Source of the DNA: an uncultured Oscillospiraceae bacterium
GTDB taxonomy: Bacteria; Bacillota; Clostridia; Oscillospirales; Acutalibacteraceae
NCBI GenBank assembly: GCA_900544715.1
Contig: UQWL01000009.1
Location: 43,284-107,283, forward strand
Reading direction: 5' to 3'
DNA: 64,000 nt
Part shown: positions 16,721-25,211 of the stretch, piece by piece
How positions within the stretch are numbered: position 1 is the first letter of the stretch
How the letters are laid out: every line of letters starts with the position of its first letter
Notes under the pieces: model-generated
Told to the model about the DNA's origin: nothing
Database searches by the model: none
The model's input: only the letters and a program-made list of their open reading frames with translations
Made by a program: the position numbers and the translations under genes

Positions 16721-18100
16721 TTATTCGCCTTTCTGAATCAAAGCCCTCACGCGCTGTGCCTGCGCACGCACATTGTCCGGTGCCGGGCCGCCCAGCGGCG
16801 TGCGGTCGGACACGCATTTTTCCAGGGAAATCGCCTCATACACGCCTTCGTCGAAGAGCTCACACACTTCTCTGTAGGCTTCCAGTGGCAGCGTTTCCAA
16901 CGTCAGCCTCTCGCGGATGCAGCGGGCGACCAGTTCGCCCGTCGCCTTATAGGCATCGCGGAAGGGAAGCCCCTTGCCAACCAGGAAGTCCGCGCAGTCC
17001 GTCGCGTTGATAAAGCCACCGGCGGCCGCCTTACGCATGTTCTGTGGTAGCACGGCCATCGTATCGATCATGGGGACAAACGCGGTCAGGCAGAGCTTTA
17101 CCGTATCAAACGCGTCAAAGATCGCATCCTTATCCTCCTGCATATCCTTGTTGTAGGCAAGCGGCAGGCTCTTCATCACCGCAAGCAGTGTCATCACATC
17201 GCCGAACACACGGCCGGATTTGCCGCGCACCAGCTCGGCGATATCCGGGTTTTTCTTCTGCGGCATGATGCTGGAGCCGGTGGAAAAAGCATCGTCCAGC
17301 TCAATGAACTTGAACTCCCAGGAGCACCACATCACAATTTCCTCGGAAAAACGGGAGAGGTGCATCATCAAAATGGCCAGCGCTGAGGCGAGCTCAATGC
17401 AGTAATCCCGATCGGATACGCCGTCCAGCGAATTTTGCGAAACGGCGGAAAACCCAAGCAGGGCAGCGGACTGCTCCCGATTGATCGGGTAAGTGGTGCC
17501 AGCCAGGGCGCCGGAACCAAGCGGACAGACATCCATGCGCGTTTTCGCATCCGCAATCCGGCCAAGATCGCGCTGGAACATCTCCGCATAGGCCATCAAA
17601 TGGTGGCCAAAAGTGATCGGCTGGGCACGCTGCAGGTGCGTATAGCCCGGCATGACTGTGGCCGCGTGCTCCTCCGCCTTTTTGCAAAGCACGAGCACGA
17701 GCTCCTTCACCTGCGCGGAAACCGCATCGCATTCATCGCGCAGATAAAGCCTGAGGTCGAGCGCAACCTGGTCATTCCTGCTGCGGGCGGTATGAAGGCG
17801 CTTGCCCGCATCGCCAATGCGCGCGGTGAGCTCCGCCTCCACAAAGGTGTGGATATCCTCCGCATCGGGATCAATCGCCAGCTTCCCGCTTTGAAGATCC
17901 GCAAGGATGCCCTGCAACCCGCCAAGAATTTCATCCCGATCCTTCTCGCCGATGATCCCGCAGGCGCAGAGCATTGTGGCGTGCGCCATGCTCCCTTGCA
18001 GATCCTGCTCATACATCCGGCTGTCGAAGGAGATGGAGGAATTGAAATCGTTTGTTTTTTGATCGGCCTCCTTGGAGAAGCGGCCCGTCCACAGTTTCAT
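16721..18100 (-). CDS. argH: argininosuccinate lyase
   Basis: Splits argininosuccinate to arginine and fumarate. It has 459 residues from MKLWTGRFSKEADQ. The superfamily signature GSSIMPQKKNPD is near residue 280, with the catalytic serine in the flexible loop. HTHLQRAQPITFGHH is conserved (here preceded by PGY). AAAGGATGG precedes the ATG. It lies between argG and argC in the operon. Confidence 0.96.
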   Translation of the reverse strand: MKLWTGRFSKEADQKTNDFNSSISFDSRMYEQDLQGSMAHATMLCACGIIGEKDRDEILGGLQGILADLQSGKLAIDPDAEDIHTFVEAELTARIGDAGKRLHTARSRNDQVALDLRLYLRDECDAVSAQVKELVLVLCKKAEEHAATVMPGYTHLQRAQPITFGHHLMAYAEMFQRDLGRIADAKTRMDVCPLGSGALAGTTYPINREQSAALLGFSAVSQNSLDGVSDRDYCIELASALAILMMHLSRFSEEIVMWCSWEFKFIELDDAFSTGSSIMPQKKNPDIAELVRGKSGRVFGDVMTLLAVMKSLPLAYNKDMQEDKDAIFDAFDTVKLCLTAFVPMIDTMAVLPQNMRKAAAGGFINATDCADFLVGKGLPFRDAYKATGELVARCIRERLTLETLPLEAYREVCELFDEGVYEAISLEKCVSDRTPLGGPAPDNVRAQAQRVRALIQKGE

Positions 18101-18220
18101 GCTGCGCCATCCTTTCCCGATCCCGCCCGCCGGCAGAATCGCCATAAGGGCGCGCCGCAGAAAAAGCTCCTGCAATTGCCCGCCCCTATGATTTTACATC
18201 ATTGATCTCTATCGAATGCG

Positions 18221-19447
18221 TTATTTGCCCTCGCGCTCCGCGTCGAGAATTGCCTTCACTTTAATTGGAAGGCCGAAGAGGTTGATAAAGCCCTCGGAAT
18301 CCTTTTGATTATATACGTCGTCCTCATCAAAGGTGGCGAACGCCTCGCTGTAAAGGGAATACGGGGAGGTAACGCCCGCGTTAATCATATTACCCTTGTA
18401 GAGCTTGAGCTTCACGTCGCCCGTGACCGTCTGCTGCGTGCTGTCTACAAATGCGTCGAGCGCCTCGCGCAGAGGGGTGAACCACTGGCCAAAATAGACA
18501 AGCTCCGCATATTTTTGCGCGACCAGCTCTTTATAATGCTGTGTATCACGGTCGAGCGTGATCGTCTCGAGCACCTCGTGCGCACGATACAGGATCGCTC
18601 CGCCCGGATTCTCATAAACGCCGCGGGATTTCATGCCCACAAGCCTGTTTTCCACGATATCCGCAAGGCCGATACCGTTTGCGCCACCGATCTGATTGAG
18701 CGCCTCAATCATGCTTACGCCGTCGAGCGTTTCGCCGTTGAGCATGGTGGGCACGCCCTTTTCAAAGTGAATCGTCACGTAGGTGGGCTGGTCGGGCGCC
18801 TGCTCCGGGGAGACGCACATCTCCAAAAAGCCTGGCTTGTTATACTGCGGCTCGTTGGCCGGATTCTCCAGATCCAACCCCTCGTGGGAGAGATGCCAGA
18901 GGTTTTTATCCTTGGAATAATTGGTTTCACGGTTGATTTTCAACGGAATATTGTGCGCTTCCGCATATTCGATCTCCTCTTCGCGGGATTTGAGATCCCA
19001 AATCCGCCAGGGGGCGATAATCTTCATGCCCGGCGCAAATTTTTTAATGGCCAGCTCGAAACGCACCTGATCGTTGCCCTTACCCGTGCAGCCGTGGCAG
19101 ATTGCATCCGCGCCCTCCGCCAAGGCGATTTCCACCAGCCTTTTGGCAATCAGGGGGCGGGCGAAGGAGGTGCCCAGCAAATAATCCTTCTCATAAACAG
19201 CGCCCGCCTTGAGCGTGGGGAAGATATAATCCTCAACAAACTCTTTCTTTAAATCTGCGACATAGAGCTTGGAAGCGCCGGTTTTTTTCGCTTTTTCCTC
19301 CAGGCCGTCGAGCTCGGTTCCCTGCCCCACGTCTCCGGATACGGCGATAACCTCACAGTTATCATAGTTTTCCTTCAGCCAAGGGATGATGATCGACGTA
19401 TCCAGGCCTCCGGAATATGCGAGCACTACTTTCTTAATATCACCCAT
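18221..19447 (-). CDS. argG: argininosuccinate synthase
   Basis: ATP-dependent condensation of citrulline with aspartate. It has 408 residues. The N-type PP-loop motif AYSGGLDTS is at residues 10-18, with GCTGKGNDQVRFE, YSKDKNLWHLSHEG and ALNQIGGANGIG further on, all typical. GGAGG lies seven bases before the ATG. It is the first gene of the arginine operon and stands directly behind the promoter with the ARG-box-like site. A gap of 120 bases to argH contains no gene. Confidence 0.97.
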   Translation of the reverse strand: MGDIKKVVLAYSGGLDTSIIIPWLKENYDNCEVIAVSGDVGQGTELDGLEEKAKKTGASKLYVADLKKEFVEDYIFPTLKAGAVYEKDYLLGTSFARPLIAKRLVEIALAEGADAICHGCTGKGNDQVRFELAIKKFAPGMKIIAPWRIWDLKSREEEIEYAEAHNIPLKINRETNYSKDKNLWHLSHEGLDLENPANEPQYNKPGFLEMCVSPEQAPDQPTYVTIHFEKGVPTMLNGETLDGVSMIEALNQIGGANGIGLADIVENRLVGMKSRGVYENPGGAILYRAHEVLETITLDRDTQHYKELVAQKYAELVYFGQWFTPLREALDAFVDSTQQTVTGDVKLKLYKGNMINAGVTSPYSLYSEAFATFDEDDVYNQKDSEGFINLFGLPIKVKAILDAEREGK

Positions 19448-19481
19448 TTTGATTGCCTCCTAACGGATTTCTTTATTCAAG

Positions 19482-19532
19482 ATTATACACCTAATATTCA
19501 TTTTTTCAAGAGATTTCTGCATAAATATTCGT
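19482..19532 (-). promoter_or_regulatory. arginine operon promoter with ARG-box-like operator
   Basis: On the minus strand TTGAAA (19504-19509), 16 bases, TATAAT (19482-19487). Just upstream, GAATATTTATGCA (19518-19530) is close to the ArgR consensus TGAATWWWWATTCA and its TGCAT variant. A second TGAATATT falls in the spacer. Repression by an ArgR/AhrC protein is inferred. Confidence 0.65.
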
Positions 19533-19662
19533 TTTATTTAGAGATTTGTGCGTTTTGCCAACTCTATTCCGCCCTGCGAATATTTTTTGGTGAAGAATCT
19601 ACTCCCAACGGTTATTTCTCCCCCATTATACCGGCACGAAATGGAAAATTCAACTGATTCGC

Positions 19663-19691
19663 TTATCATTTCATCGAAAAGCGAGTATAAT
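19663..19691 (+). promoter_or_regulatory. promoter of the flavin-reductase-like gene
   Basis: TTATCA-17-TATAAT, about 50 bases before the gene. Confidence 0.6.
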
Positions 19692-19740
19692 AGAATGGAA
19701 AAATATCATCCCATTGAAAGAGAAAGAAGGTTGATTGCAA

Positions 19741-20247
19741 ATGCAATTTCAGGAAATTGACATCCGTGAGGTCAAAGAGAATGCCATCCAGCTCATCCGT
19801 GATGAATGGGCGCTCGTCACCGCAGGCAGTCGGGAAAAATGGAACACGATGACGGTCAGCTGGGGCGGGATTGGCGAGCTCTGGGGAAAAGATGTGGCAA
19901 TGATTTTTATCCGCCCGCAGCGCTATACCTATGAATTTATTGAGCGGGAAAATTATTTTACCATGAGCTTTTTCGGGGGAGATTATAAAAAAGCGCTCTC
20001 CCTATGCGGCTCCAAATCCGGCCGCGATATTGATAAGGCGAAGGAGTCCGGGCTGACGCCCTTTTTCCCCGGTTCGGCTGTTGCAATAGAAGAGGCAAAA
20101 TTGGTGTTCATCTGCCGGAAGATCGCGTATCAGGATCTTGACCCCGCAGGGTTTCTTGACCCTTCGATTGATCCTTCCTGTTATCCGGCAAAGGATTACC
20201 ACCGTATGTATGTTGGGGCAATTGAACGTGTACTTGTTCAAAAATAG
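19741..20247 (+). CDS. flavin reductase-like (FMN-binding split-barrel) protein
   Basis: A 168-residue cytoplasmic protein. It starts with EIDIREVKENAIQLIRDEWALVTAG and then NTMTVSWGGIGELWGKDVAMIFIRPQRY cut by short variable parts, the pattern of the flavoredoxin / flavin-reductase-like family that binds FMN noncovalently. NYFTMSFF is the next conserved block. It probably reduces or carries flavin for an unknown partner. ATG with AGAAGG ten bases upstream is preferred over an in-frame TTG six bases earlier. It is monocistronic, with promoter and terminator. Confidence 0.8.
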   Translation: MQFQEIDIREVKENAIQLIRDEWALVTAGSREKWNTMTVSWGGIGELWGKDVAMIFIRPQRYTYEFIERENYFTMSFFGGDYKKALSLCGSKSGRDIDKAKESGLTPFFPGSAVAIEEAKLVFICRKIAYQDLDPAGFLDPSIDPSCYPAKDYHRMYVGAIERVLVQK

Positions 20248-20339
20248 CAAATTGTCACAGCGCCTCTCCCCCCTGTGAAAATCACAATCCTTCCATCGCA
20301 GGGGAGAATCAATTGATTATATAACCAAAATATCCTTTT

Positions 20340-20379
20340 TCAGGCTATATCGGCACTTTCGATATGGCCTGATTTTTTT
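20340..20379 (+). terminator. terminator of the flavin-reductase-like gene
   Basis: A 12-bp stem CAGGCTATATCG / CGATATGGCCTG with one G-T pair, followed by ATTTTTTT. Confidence 0.8.
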
Positions 20380-20520
20380 ATTTCCCTCTTGATGTTGAAG
20401 ATTATTCACAAACCTGTCTCAAATATGCCCGAAAATGCTATACTTTTATGGTAATTTGGAGCACAGAGGAGAAAATTTCCTTTTCTCATTTTAAAAGGCT
20501 TTCGAAAAGGGGGAGAAAAC

Positions 20521-20772
20521 ATGGTTACCACCAATATTGTAAGGAAGGTTGACCGGGTTGGTCGCGTATCCCTACCGCTATCTTTGCGGGAACGCCTCGG
20601 TTTTGCGAAACAGGATCCTTTGGAAATGTATGCGGAGGAAAACCGCATTATTGTGCAGCGGTATATCCCGGCCTGTTTCTTTTGCGGCAGCGGCGAGGGG
20701 CTAAAAACATTTCGCTCCGTGCCGATTTGTGCTGAATGCCGCGCAGAGCTTCGGCAAAAACATGCGGAATAA
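20521..20772 (+). CDS. AbrB-family transition-state regulator with zinc-ribbon tail (copy 1)
   Basis: An 83-residue DNA-binding protein. The swapped-hairpin AbrB domain covers residues 1-50 (NIVRKVDRVGRVSLPLSLRERLG). The C-terminal CFFCG...CAEC forms a likely zinc ribbon, as in AbrB homologues of Clostridia. AAAGGGGG lies before the ATG, and a -10-like TATACT near 20441 has no clear -35. It is followed after 54 bases by a paralogue. Targets are unknown; relatives act in post-exponential and sporulation control. Confidence 0.85.
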   Translation: MVTTNIVRKVDRVGRVSLPLSLRERLGFAKQDPLEMYAEENRIIVQRYIPACFFCGSGEGLKTFRSVPICAECRAELRQKHAE

Positions 20773-20826
20773 AGCTAGGTTTAAGGGGCGCCAGATCCGG
20801 CGCCATCAATGAAGGAGGGCACACTT

Positions 20827-21096
20827 ATGGAAAGCTCTAAAAGCGCCATATGTAAAGTGGATAAACGGGGGGGGATTTTTCTGCCCCTTTCCATTCGCAA
20901 GGCCTTTAACATCGCGCAGAATGTCCGTCTGGAATTTTTACCGCAGGAAGATGGCACGGTAGTGCTCAGGAAACTGGATTCCGCCTGCTTTTTTTGTGGG
21001 GAAAAAGGCCCTCTGATGAACATGCACGGCCTTTCCATCTGCGAAAGCTGCAGCAATCAGGTTGCGGCATTGGATGAGGAAGAAGAGGCGAAATAA
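20827..21096 (+). CDS. AbrB-like regulator with zinc-ribbon tail (copy 2, diverged)
   Basis: An 89-residue paralogue of the preceding gene. The AbrB motif is altered: AICKVDKRGGIFLPLSIRKAF replaces the usual G(R)VVIP core by GGIFLP. The zinc-ribbon cysteines (CFFCGEKG and CESC) are kept, and an acidic tail DEEEEAK follows. GAAGGAGG precedes the ATG at 20827; an ATG inside that site is rejected. An 18-base palindromic hairpin (GGCGCC / GGCGCC at 20787-20804) separates it from copy 1, so the two may be cotranscribed with a regulatory or processing element between. Confidence 0.8.
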   Translation: MESSKSAICKVDKRGGIFLPLSIRKAFNIAQNVRLEFLPQEDGTVVLRKLDSACFFCGEKGPLMNMHGLSICESCSNQVAALDEEEEAK

Positions 21097-21183
21097 GGAA
21101 AAGGCCGCAGATGGGCCAAGTGATTGGCCCTAGGCGTTCGATCTTTATACAAAAAGAATTTCTATTCCTCGTGAAGAGTAAAG

Positions 21184-21223
21184 CAGCGGCTGGTCGGATC
21201 AGCATTGATCCGACCGGCCGCTG
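21184..21223 (+). terminator. strong hairpin, possible abrB-pair terminator
   Basis: An 18-bp stem (one G-T pair) closing on GCAT. Only TCTGTTG follows, so a classic T-run is missing. Confidence 0.4.
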
Positions 21224-21318
21224 TCTGTTGATCCACATATATCAAACAATTTTAGAGCCCCAGAGGCAGAAATCCCCTTCGGCGACGATGATGCAAAACC
21301 ACTACCTTTTCGACGGAC

Positions 21319-21356
21319 AAAAGGGGCTGTTGCAAAAAGCCTTGCAACAGCCCCCG
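21319..21356 (-). terminator. terminator of the 590-aa membrane protein gene
   Basis: A 13-bp stem GGGGCTGTTGCAA / TTGCAACAGCCCC followed on the minus strand by TTTTG. Confidence 0.75.
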
Positions 21357-21377
21357 TTTAAAAACTTTCGTATTCGG

Positions 21378-23150
21378 TTATGCCGCTTCGCCGCTCTTCG
21401 GCGCGCCCTTTACAATTTCAGATGCGGCAATGATATCGCCCTTGGCATCCGCAGGGATTGTAACGGTGATCGTATCGCCCTTATTCAGGATGACGACCGC
21501 TTCCGCATCGGAGGCTTTCACAGCGTAATAAGCAGCGCCTTTGTCAAGATTCACATAGTAGAAGCTGTCTCCGCCCTTAACTGCCGTGCGGATATCCGTA
21601 ATAACACCGGTGATCGTCTGCGTTTTTTGCTGTGGAGTTTGATTGGTTTCTCCCTCATTGATGCCGCTCGTATCAACATCGAGGTCAACGCCCTTCCCTT
21701 CCATCAGCTTCGTGTAGCTGTCCATACATTCCTTCAGCGTATCACCGACCACTACATTGTTGACGTTATACACATCCACCATCGCATACTTCTTGACTAG
21801 CGTCGAGTTGTCCTTGAGTGAAAGGAAATAGGTCGGCTGACCACTGATATTCAGGAGCAGTGGGAAGGTTGCTTCATATCCAAGATCCTGCACCACACCC
21901 TTTGCGGATTTCATTGCAGTCGCCTCCGTTGCACCGCCCTCCACGGGATAAAACTTTGCCTCTTTGGTGCGCTGGTTAATCAGCGTGAACCCGACGATTG
22001 ACTCATCCGCCGTTACGGAAGTAACGCCCGTGTACATATAAACGTCGTCATGCATTGCGAGGAAGTTCGTGCCGTCCGTCGTTTTACGCACGCCTTCCTG
22101 GCCGAGTACGGAGTTGAAGAAGCCCTTCTGATACTGCGCATAATAATCGAACTGCTCCACAAGCAGTGCGTCGGAATATACGCGGTCAATCCACTGGAGC
22201 TCCGCATCCGTCTTCAATTCGTCCATTGTATGATAGCTGCTTTCGCCCGTTGTCGCATTGACGAGCACCGCGCCCTTGATATCCGTGCCGCCGAAAAGAC
22301 CGATGGTTTTATCCTCAACCGGGCAGATCCAGTAGGGCTCGCCTTTTTCATTGATCTCAAAATTCGGTTCCGCAAACAGGAAGGTCGGGTATTGGAAGCG
22401 CAGGTGGCGCATCAGATAACGGTTGAAGTGCTCTGCCGTCGTATACTTGATGCCGCCCTCCACGCGCTTGACCTCGGCGGACTGCTTAACCAAGTCGACG
22501 ACAATATAGCCCGGCAAACCATCGGAGCGGTTGGTAAACCATTTAATCAGGTTGGCGTATTCCAGTGGGACAACACGCACCGGCGTATTCTGATAGTTGA
22601 TCTGGGAATCCTTGGCCGTCTGTAAATTCTGATTGACGCGGAACTGAGAGACAAGGTCGCTCAAGGCGCCCAGGCTGCGGTTGGCAATATAGACGGAGGC
22701 TCCGCGGTCAATGCGGGGCACGCTTGCAAAATCGATGGTATCGACTTCCTTAGCGAAATCGCCCTCCTGCACCTGGATAATATCCTTATAGGAGTTCGCG
22801 CGGAAGATGACTGAAGATACCAGCAGGCCGACGACGAACACCACCGCCAACGCGCCGACGACGATCACCGGCGCAATCGACTGCTTCTTGACATATGGGA
22901 TGTACTCGCCCTTACGGAGCGCGCCCGACGTAATCGCGGTCGCCGCAACGTAAATCAACGCAACGATGACAAAGAAAATGTACATATCGGTTGACTTAAA
23001 GTTCATGGGCGGCAGCATGATGTAATAGGCAATGCCCGCGCCTATCAGTGTAATCAGAATATTGAGGAAAATCTTCAACCCTGCTTTGGCGGGCTTGATG
23101 ATAATTCCATCATCCTTCTTTTTTGTGAAATCCACTTTAATGGGATCCAT
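21378..23150 (-). CDS. membrane protein of unknown function with large extracytoplasmic or cytoplasmic domain
   Basis: A 590-residue protein. A lysine-rich N-terminus is followed by two close membrane segments (about residues 24-44 and 53-75), then a third (about 94-117, VIVVGALAVVFVVGLLVSSV). A soluble domain of about 370 residues (SYKDIIQVQEGDFAKEV onward) follows. A 120-residue C-terminal part after a TP-rich linker reads TITGVITDIRTAVKGGD and may be an OB-like fold. No catalytic motif is recognised. GAAGGAG lies nine bases before the ATG at 23150; a longer frame is rejected. Topology and function are open; it is monocistronic. Confidence 0.7.
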   Translation of the reverse strand: MDPIKVDFTKKKDDGIIIKPAKAGLKIFLNILITLIGAGIAYYIMLPPMNFKSTDMYIFFVIVALIYVAATAITSGALRKGEYIPYVKKQSIAPVIVVGALAVVFVVGLLVSSVIFRANSYKDIIQVQEGDFAKEVDTIDFASVPRIDRGASVYIANRSLGALSDLVSQFRVNQNLQTAKDSQINYQNTPVRVVPLEYANLIKWFTNRSDGLPGYIVVDLVKQSAEVKRVEGGIKYTTAEHFNRYLMRHLRFQYPTFLFAEPNFEINEKGEPYWICPVEDKTIGLFGGTDIKGAVLVNATTGESSYHTMDELKTDAELQWIDRVYSDALLVEQFDYYAQYQKGFFNSVLGQEGVRKTTDGTNFLAMHDDVYMYTGVTSVTADESIVGFTLINQRTKEAKFYPVEGGATEATAMKSAKGVVQDLGYEATFPLLLNISGQPTYFLSLKDNSTLVKKYAMVDVYNVNNVVVGDTLKECMDSYTKLMEGKGVDLDVDTSGINEGETNQTPQQKTQTITGVITDIRTAVKGGDSFYYVNLDKGAAYYAVKASDAEAVVILNKGDTITVTIPADAKGDIIAASEIVKGAPKSGEAA

Positions 23151-23327
23151 TCCTTCAGCTCCTTCATTCGTTAGGCCGTCCGCGCGTGGAAACAGCATGG
23201 TTCCGGCAAAAATCGGTGTAACTCATTATAAACGGTTTTGACCATTTATTCAACAGTTGCGGCGGAAATTCATAAAATCTTTACAGGTGGACGCCTGATT
23301 TTTCGTCATCCGGCCGAATTTCCCGCA

Positions 23328-24245
23328 TCATTTCAGAAAGCCTTGGATGATCACCGCTTCCGCTTCCTCCTGCGTCATGCCAAAGGTTTGCAGCTTGAGC
23401 AGCTGATCATTATTGATGCGGCCGATCGCCGCCTCGTGAATCACCTGCGCATCGGCGTGGTTGGCCGCAATCTCCGGGATTGAGCGGATTTTCGCCTGAT
23501 CCATAATGATGGAGTCGCACTGCACGTGTGCCCGGCAATCCGCGTTGCCCACGGCGCGCGGGTAAAACACCTGCTCGGAAGCATCCTTTGCAACAGAGCG
23601 TGAGATGATCTGCGCGCTCGAACCATCCCCATCGAGAAAGATCTCCATATTGGAGCGGGCGGACTGCCTGCCGTGCGTCATCAGCTTTTCAAGCAGGACG
23701 AGCTTTGCCCCCGCCGCGAGATGAGCGGTCGTTTCACGAATGGTAGAATCAACGCCTTTGATCTGCACCATCTCCATCTCGCAGTAGGCGCCCTCCTCCA
23801 GTTCCACCTCTGTCGTCGGGTTCAACACACGCTCGCCGCCGCCATCGCCCTCCCCATAGTGCTTTTCCACATAGCGGACACGGGCGTTTTTACCGATGTG
23901 GAAGGTGTGGATGCCGTCGTGCTCGCTCTTCGCGCTGCCATCGTTGTGAATGCCACAGCCCGCTACGATCAGGACATCGGCCCCCTCCCCAATTTCAAAA
24001 TGGTTGTAGACCATATCGTTGATGCCCGTGTCTGTCACAATCACAGGAATATGCACACTCTCATTTTTGGTGTGCGGCTTTACGATAATGTCAATGCCGG
24101 GTTTCTCCTGCTTGGGGATAATTTCAATGTTGGCACTGGATTGGCGCGCAATGCCCGCCCCATTTTTCCGGATATTATATGCCCCTGCCGGCGTGCCGTG
24201 CAGATCGGCAATGGACTCCAGCAATTGCTCATCAATTTGATTCAT
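23328..24245 (-). CDS. SufB/SufD-family scaffold protein of a minimal SUF (SmsB-type) system
   Basis: Fe-S cluster assembly scaffold. It has 305 residues, far shorter than SufB (about 470). The C-terminal beta-helix keeps YPRAVGNADCRAHVQCDSIIMD, and EAAIGRINNDQLLKLQTFGMTQEEA is the conserved SufBD end. It is directly paired with a SufC-like ATPase 30 bases upstream and no other suf gene, the arrangement of the two-gene SmsCB systems found in archaea and anaerobes. It probably forms a membrane-independent ATPase-scaffold complex in the cytoplasm. Confidence 0.85.
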   Translation of the reverse strand: MNQIDEQLLESIADLHGTPAGAYNIRKNGAGIARQSSANIEIIPKQEKPGIDIIVKPHTKNESVHIPVIVTDTGINDMVYNHFEIGEGADVLIVAGCGIHNDGSAKSEHDGIHTFHIGKNARVRYVEKHYGEGDGGGERVLNPTTEVELEEGAYCEMEMVQIKGVDSTIRETTAHLAAGAKLVLLEKLMTHGRQSARSNMEIFLDGDGSSAQIISRSVAKDASEQVFYPRAVGNADCRAHVQCDSIIMDQAKIRSIPEIAANHADAQVIHEAAIGRINNDQLLKLQTFGMTQEEAEAVIIQGFLK

Positions 24246-24275
24246 ATCGGTTCCATCCTTTCCAGAAACGCAGCG

Positions 24276-25019
24276 TCATCCGCCGTGTGTTTCATCCGTA
24301 TCCTTCCGAAACGCACAGGCCTCGTCAAATTCGCCAAGCAGCTTCGGCAGCATCTCCTCGCGGCTGCCATGGCTACGGATTTTCCCATCCGCAATCACAG
24401 CGATCTCATCTGCCAGCTTCATAATGCGCTCCTGATGAGAAATAATCAGCACACTCTCCTGCCGCTTCGCGCTCAGGGCGCGAAAGCTGTCAACCAGCAT
24501 CGTAAAGCTCCAAAGGTCAATCCCCGCCTCCGGCTCATCATAAATCGCCAGCTTTAAATCACGCGCCATGAGCGTGGCGATCTCAATGCGCTTCACCTCT
24601 CCGCCGGAGAGGGAGGCATCCACTTCACGGTTGAGATAATCCTTTGAACACAGCCCTACGTTCGTCAGATACGCACAGCAGGCATCCTCCGGCAGCTCGC
24701 TACCATGCGCTAAGCTCAGCAGCCGGCGGACTGTCAGCCCCTTGAAGCGCGGCGGCTGCTGAAATGCATAACCAATGCCGAGCTTCGCCCGCTCGGTGAT
24801 GCCAAGCGTCGTAATATCCTGCCCATTGAAAAGAATTTGGCCGGCCGTCGGCTTTTCGATCCCCATAATGATCCGGGCGAGCGTGGATTTTCCTCCGCCG
24901 TTCGGCCCGGTTATAACCACAAATTTCCCATCCGGCAGCGTCAGGTTGACATGATCCAAAATTTCATGCTGTGCACCCTCCGCATCCACCTGGAAGGAAA
25001 TATTTTTTAATTCCAGCAT
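24276..25019 (-). CDS. SufC-like ATPase of the minimal SUF system (SmsC-type)
   Basis: A 247-residue ABC-type ATPase without membrane segments. Walker A is GPNGGGKST (near residue 38), the Q-loop region is YAFQQPPRFKG, the signature LSGGEVKR, and Walker B LAIYDEPEAGIDLWS. The Q-P-P-R-F-K-G and E-P-E-A-G-I-D stretches are typical of SufC rather than transporters. The start MLELKNISF has AGAGG nine bases upstream; an extended upstream frame is rejected. It drives conformational change of the SufB-like partner downstream. Confidence 0.88.
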   Translation of the reverse strand: MLELKNISFQVDAEGAQHEILDHVNLTLPDGKFVVITGPNGGGKSTLARIIMGIEKPTAGQILFNGQDITTLGITERAKLGIGYAFQQPPRFKGLTVRRLLSLAHGSELPEDACCAYLTNVGLCSKDYLNREVDASLSGGEVKRIEIATLMARDLKLAIYDEPEAGIDLWSFTMLVDSFRALSAKRQESVLIISHQERIMKLADEIAVIADGKIRSHGSREEMLPKLLGEFDEACAFRKDTDETHGG

Positions 25020-25095
25020 TTTTATTAACCTCTTTTCCATACCGGCTATCAAAGCGGCTATCCATCGCGGCATAGGGGGATAACCGCCCCAGCAC

Positions 25096-25124
25096 ATTAT
25101 ACCCGCATTCCTTTCCCTTGGCAA
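25096..25124 (-). promoter_or_regulatory. promoter of the smsCB pair
   Basis: TTGCCA-17-TATAAT on the minus strand. Confidence 0.75.
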
Positions 25125-25132
25125 GGTTTCCT

Positions 25133-25161
25133 TTGTAAAGGGCCGAATTTTGTATTATAAT
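25133..25161 (+). promoter_or_regulatory. promoter of the Gfo/Idh/MocA gene
   Basis: TTGTAA-17-TATAAT. Its -35 lies only eight bases from the -35 of the divergent sms promoter, so one bound regulator could affect both. Confidence 0.75.
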
Positions 25162-25211
25162 AGAAACAACAGCTGAATCAGGAGATTTTCAAAAGAAAGG
25201 AAGCGCTCCAC

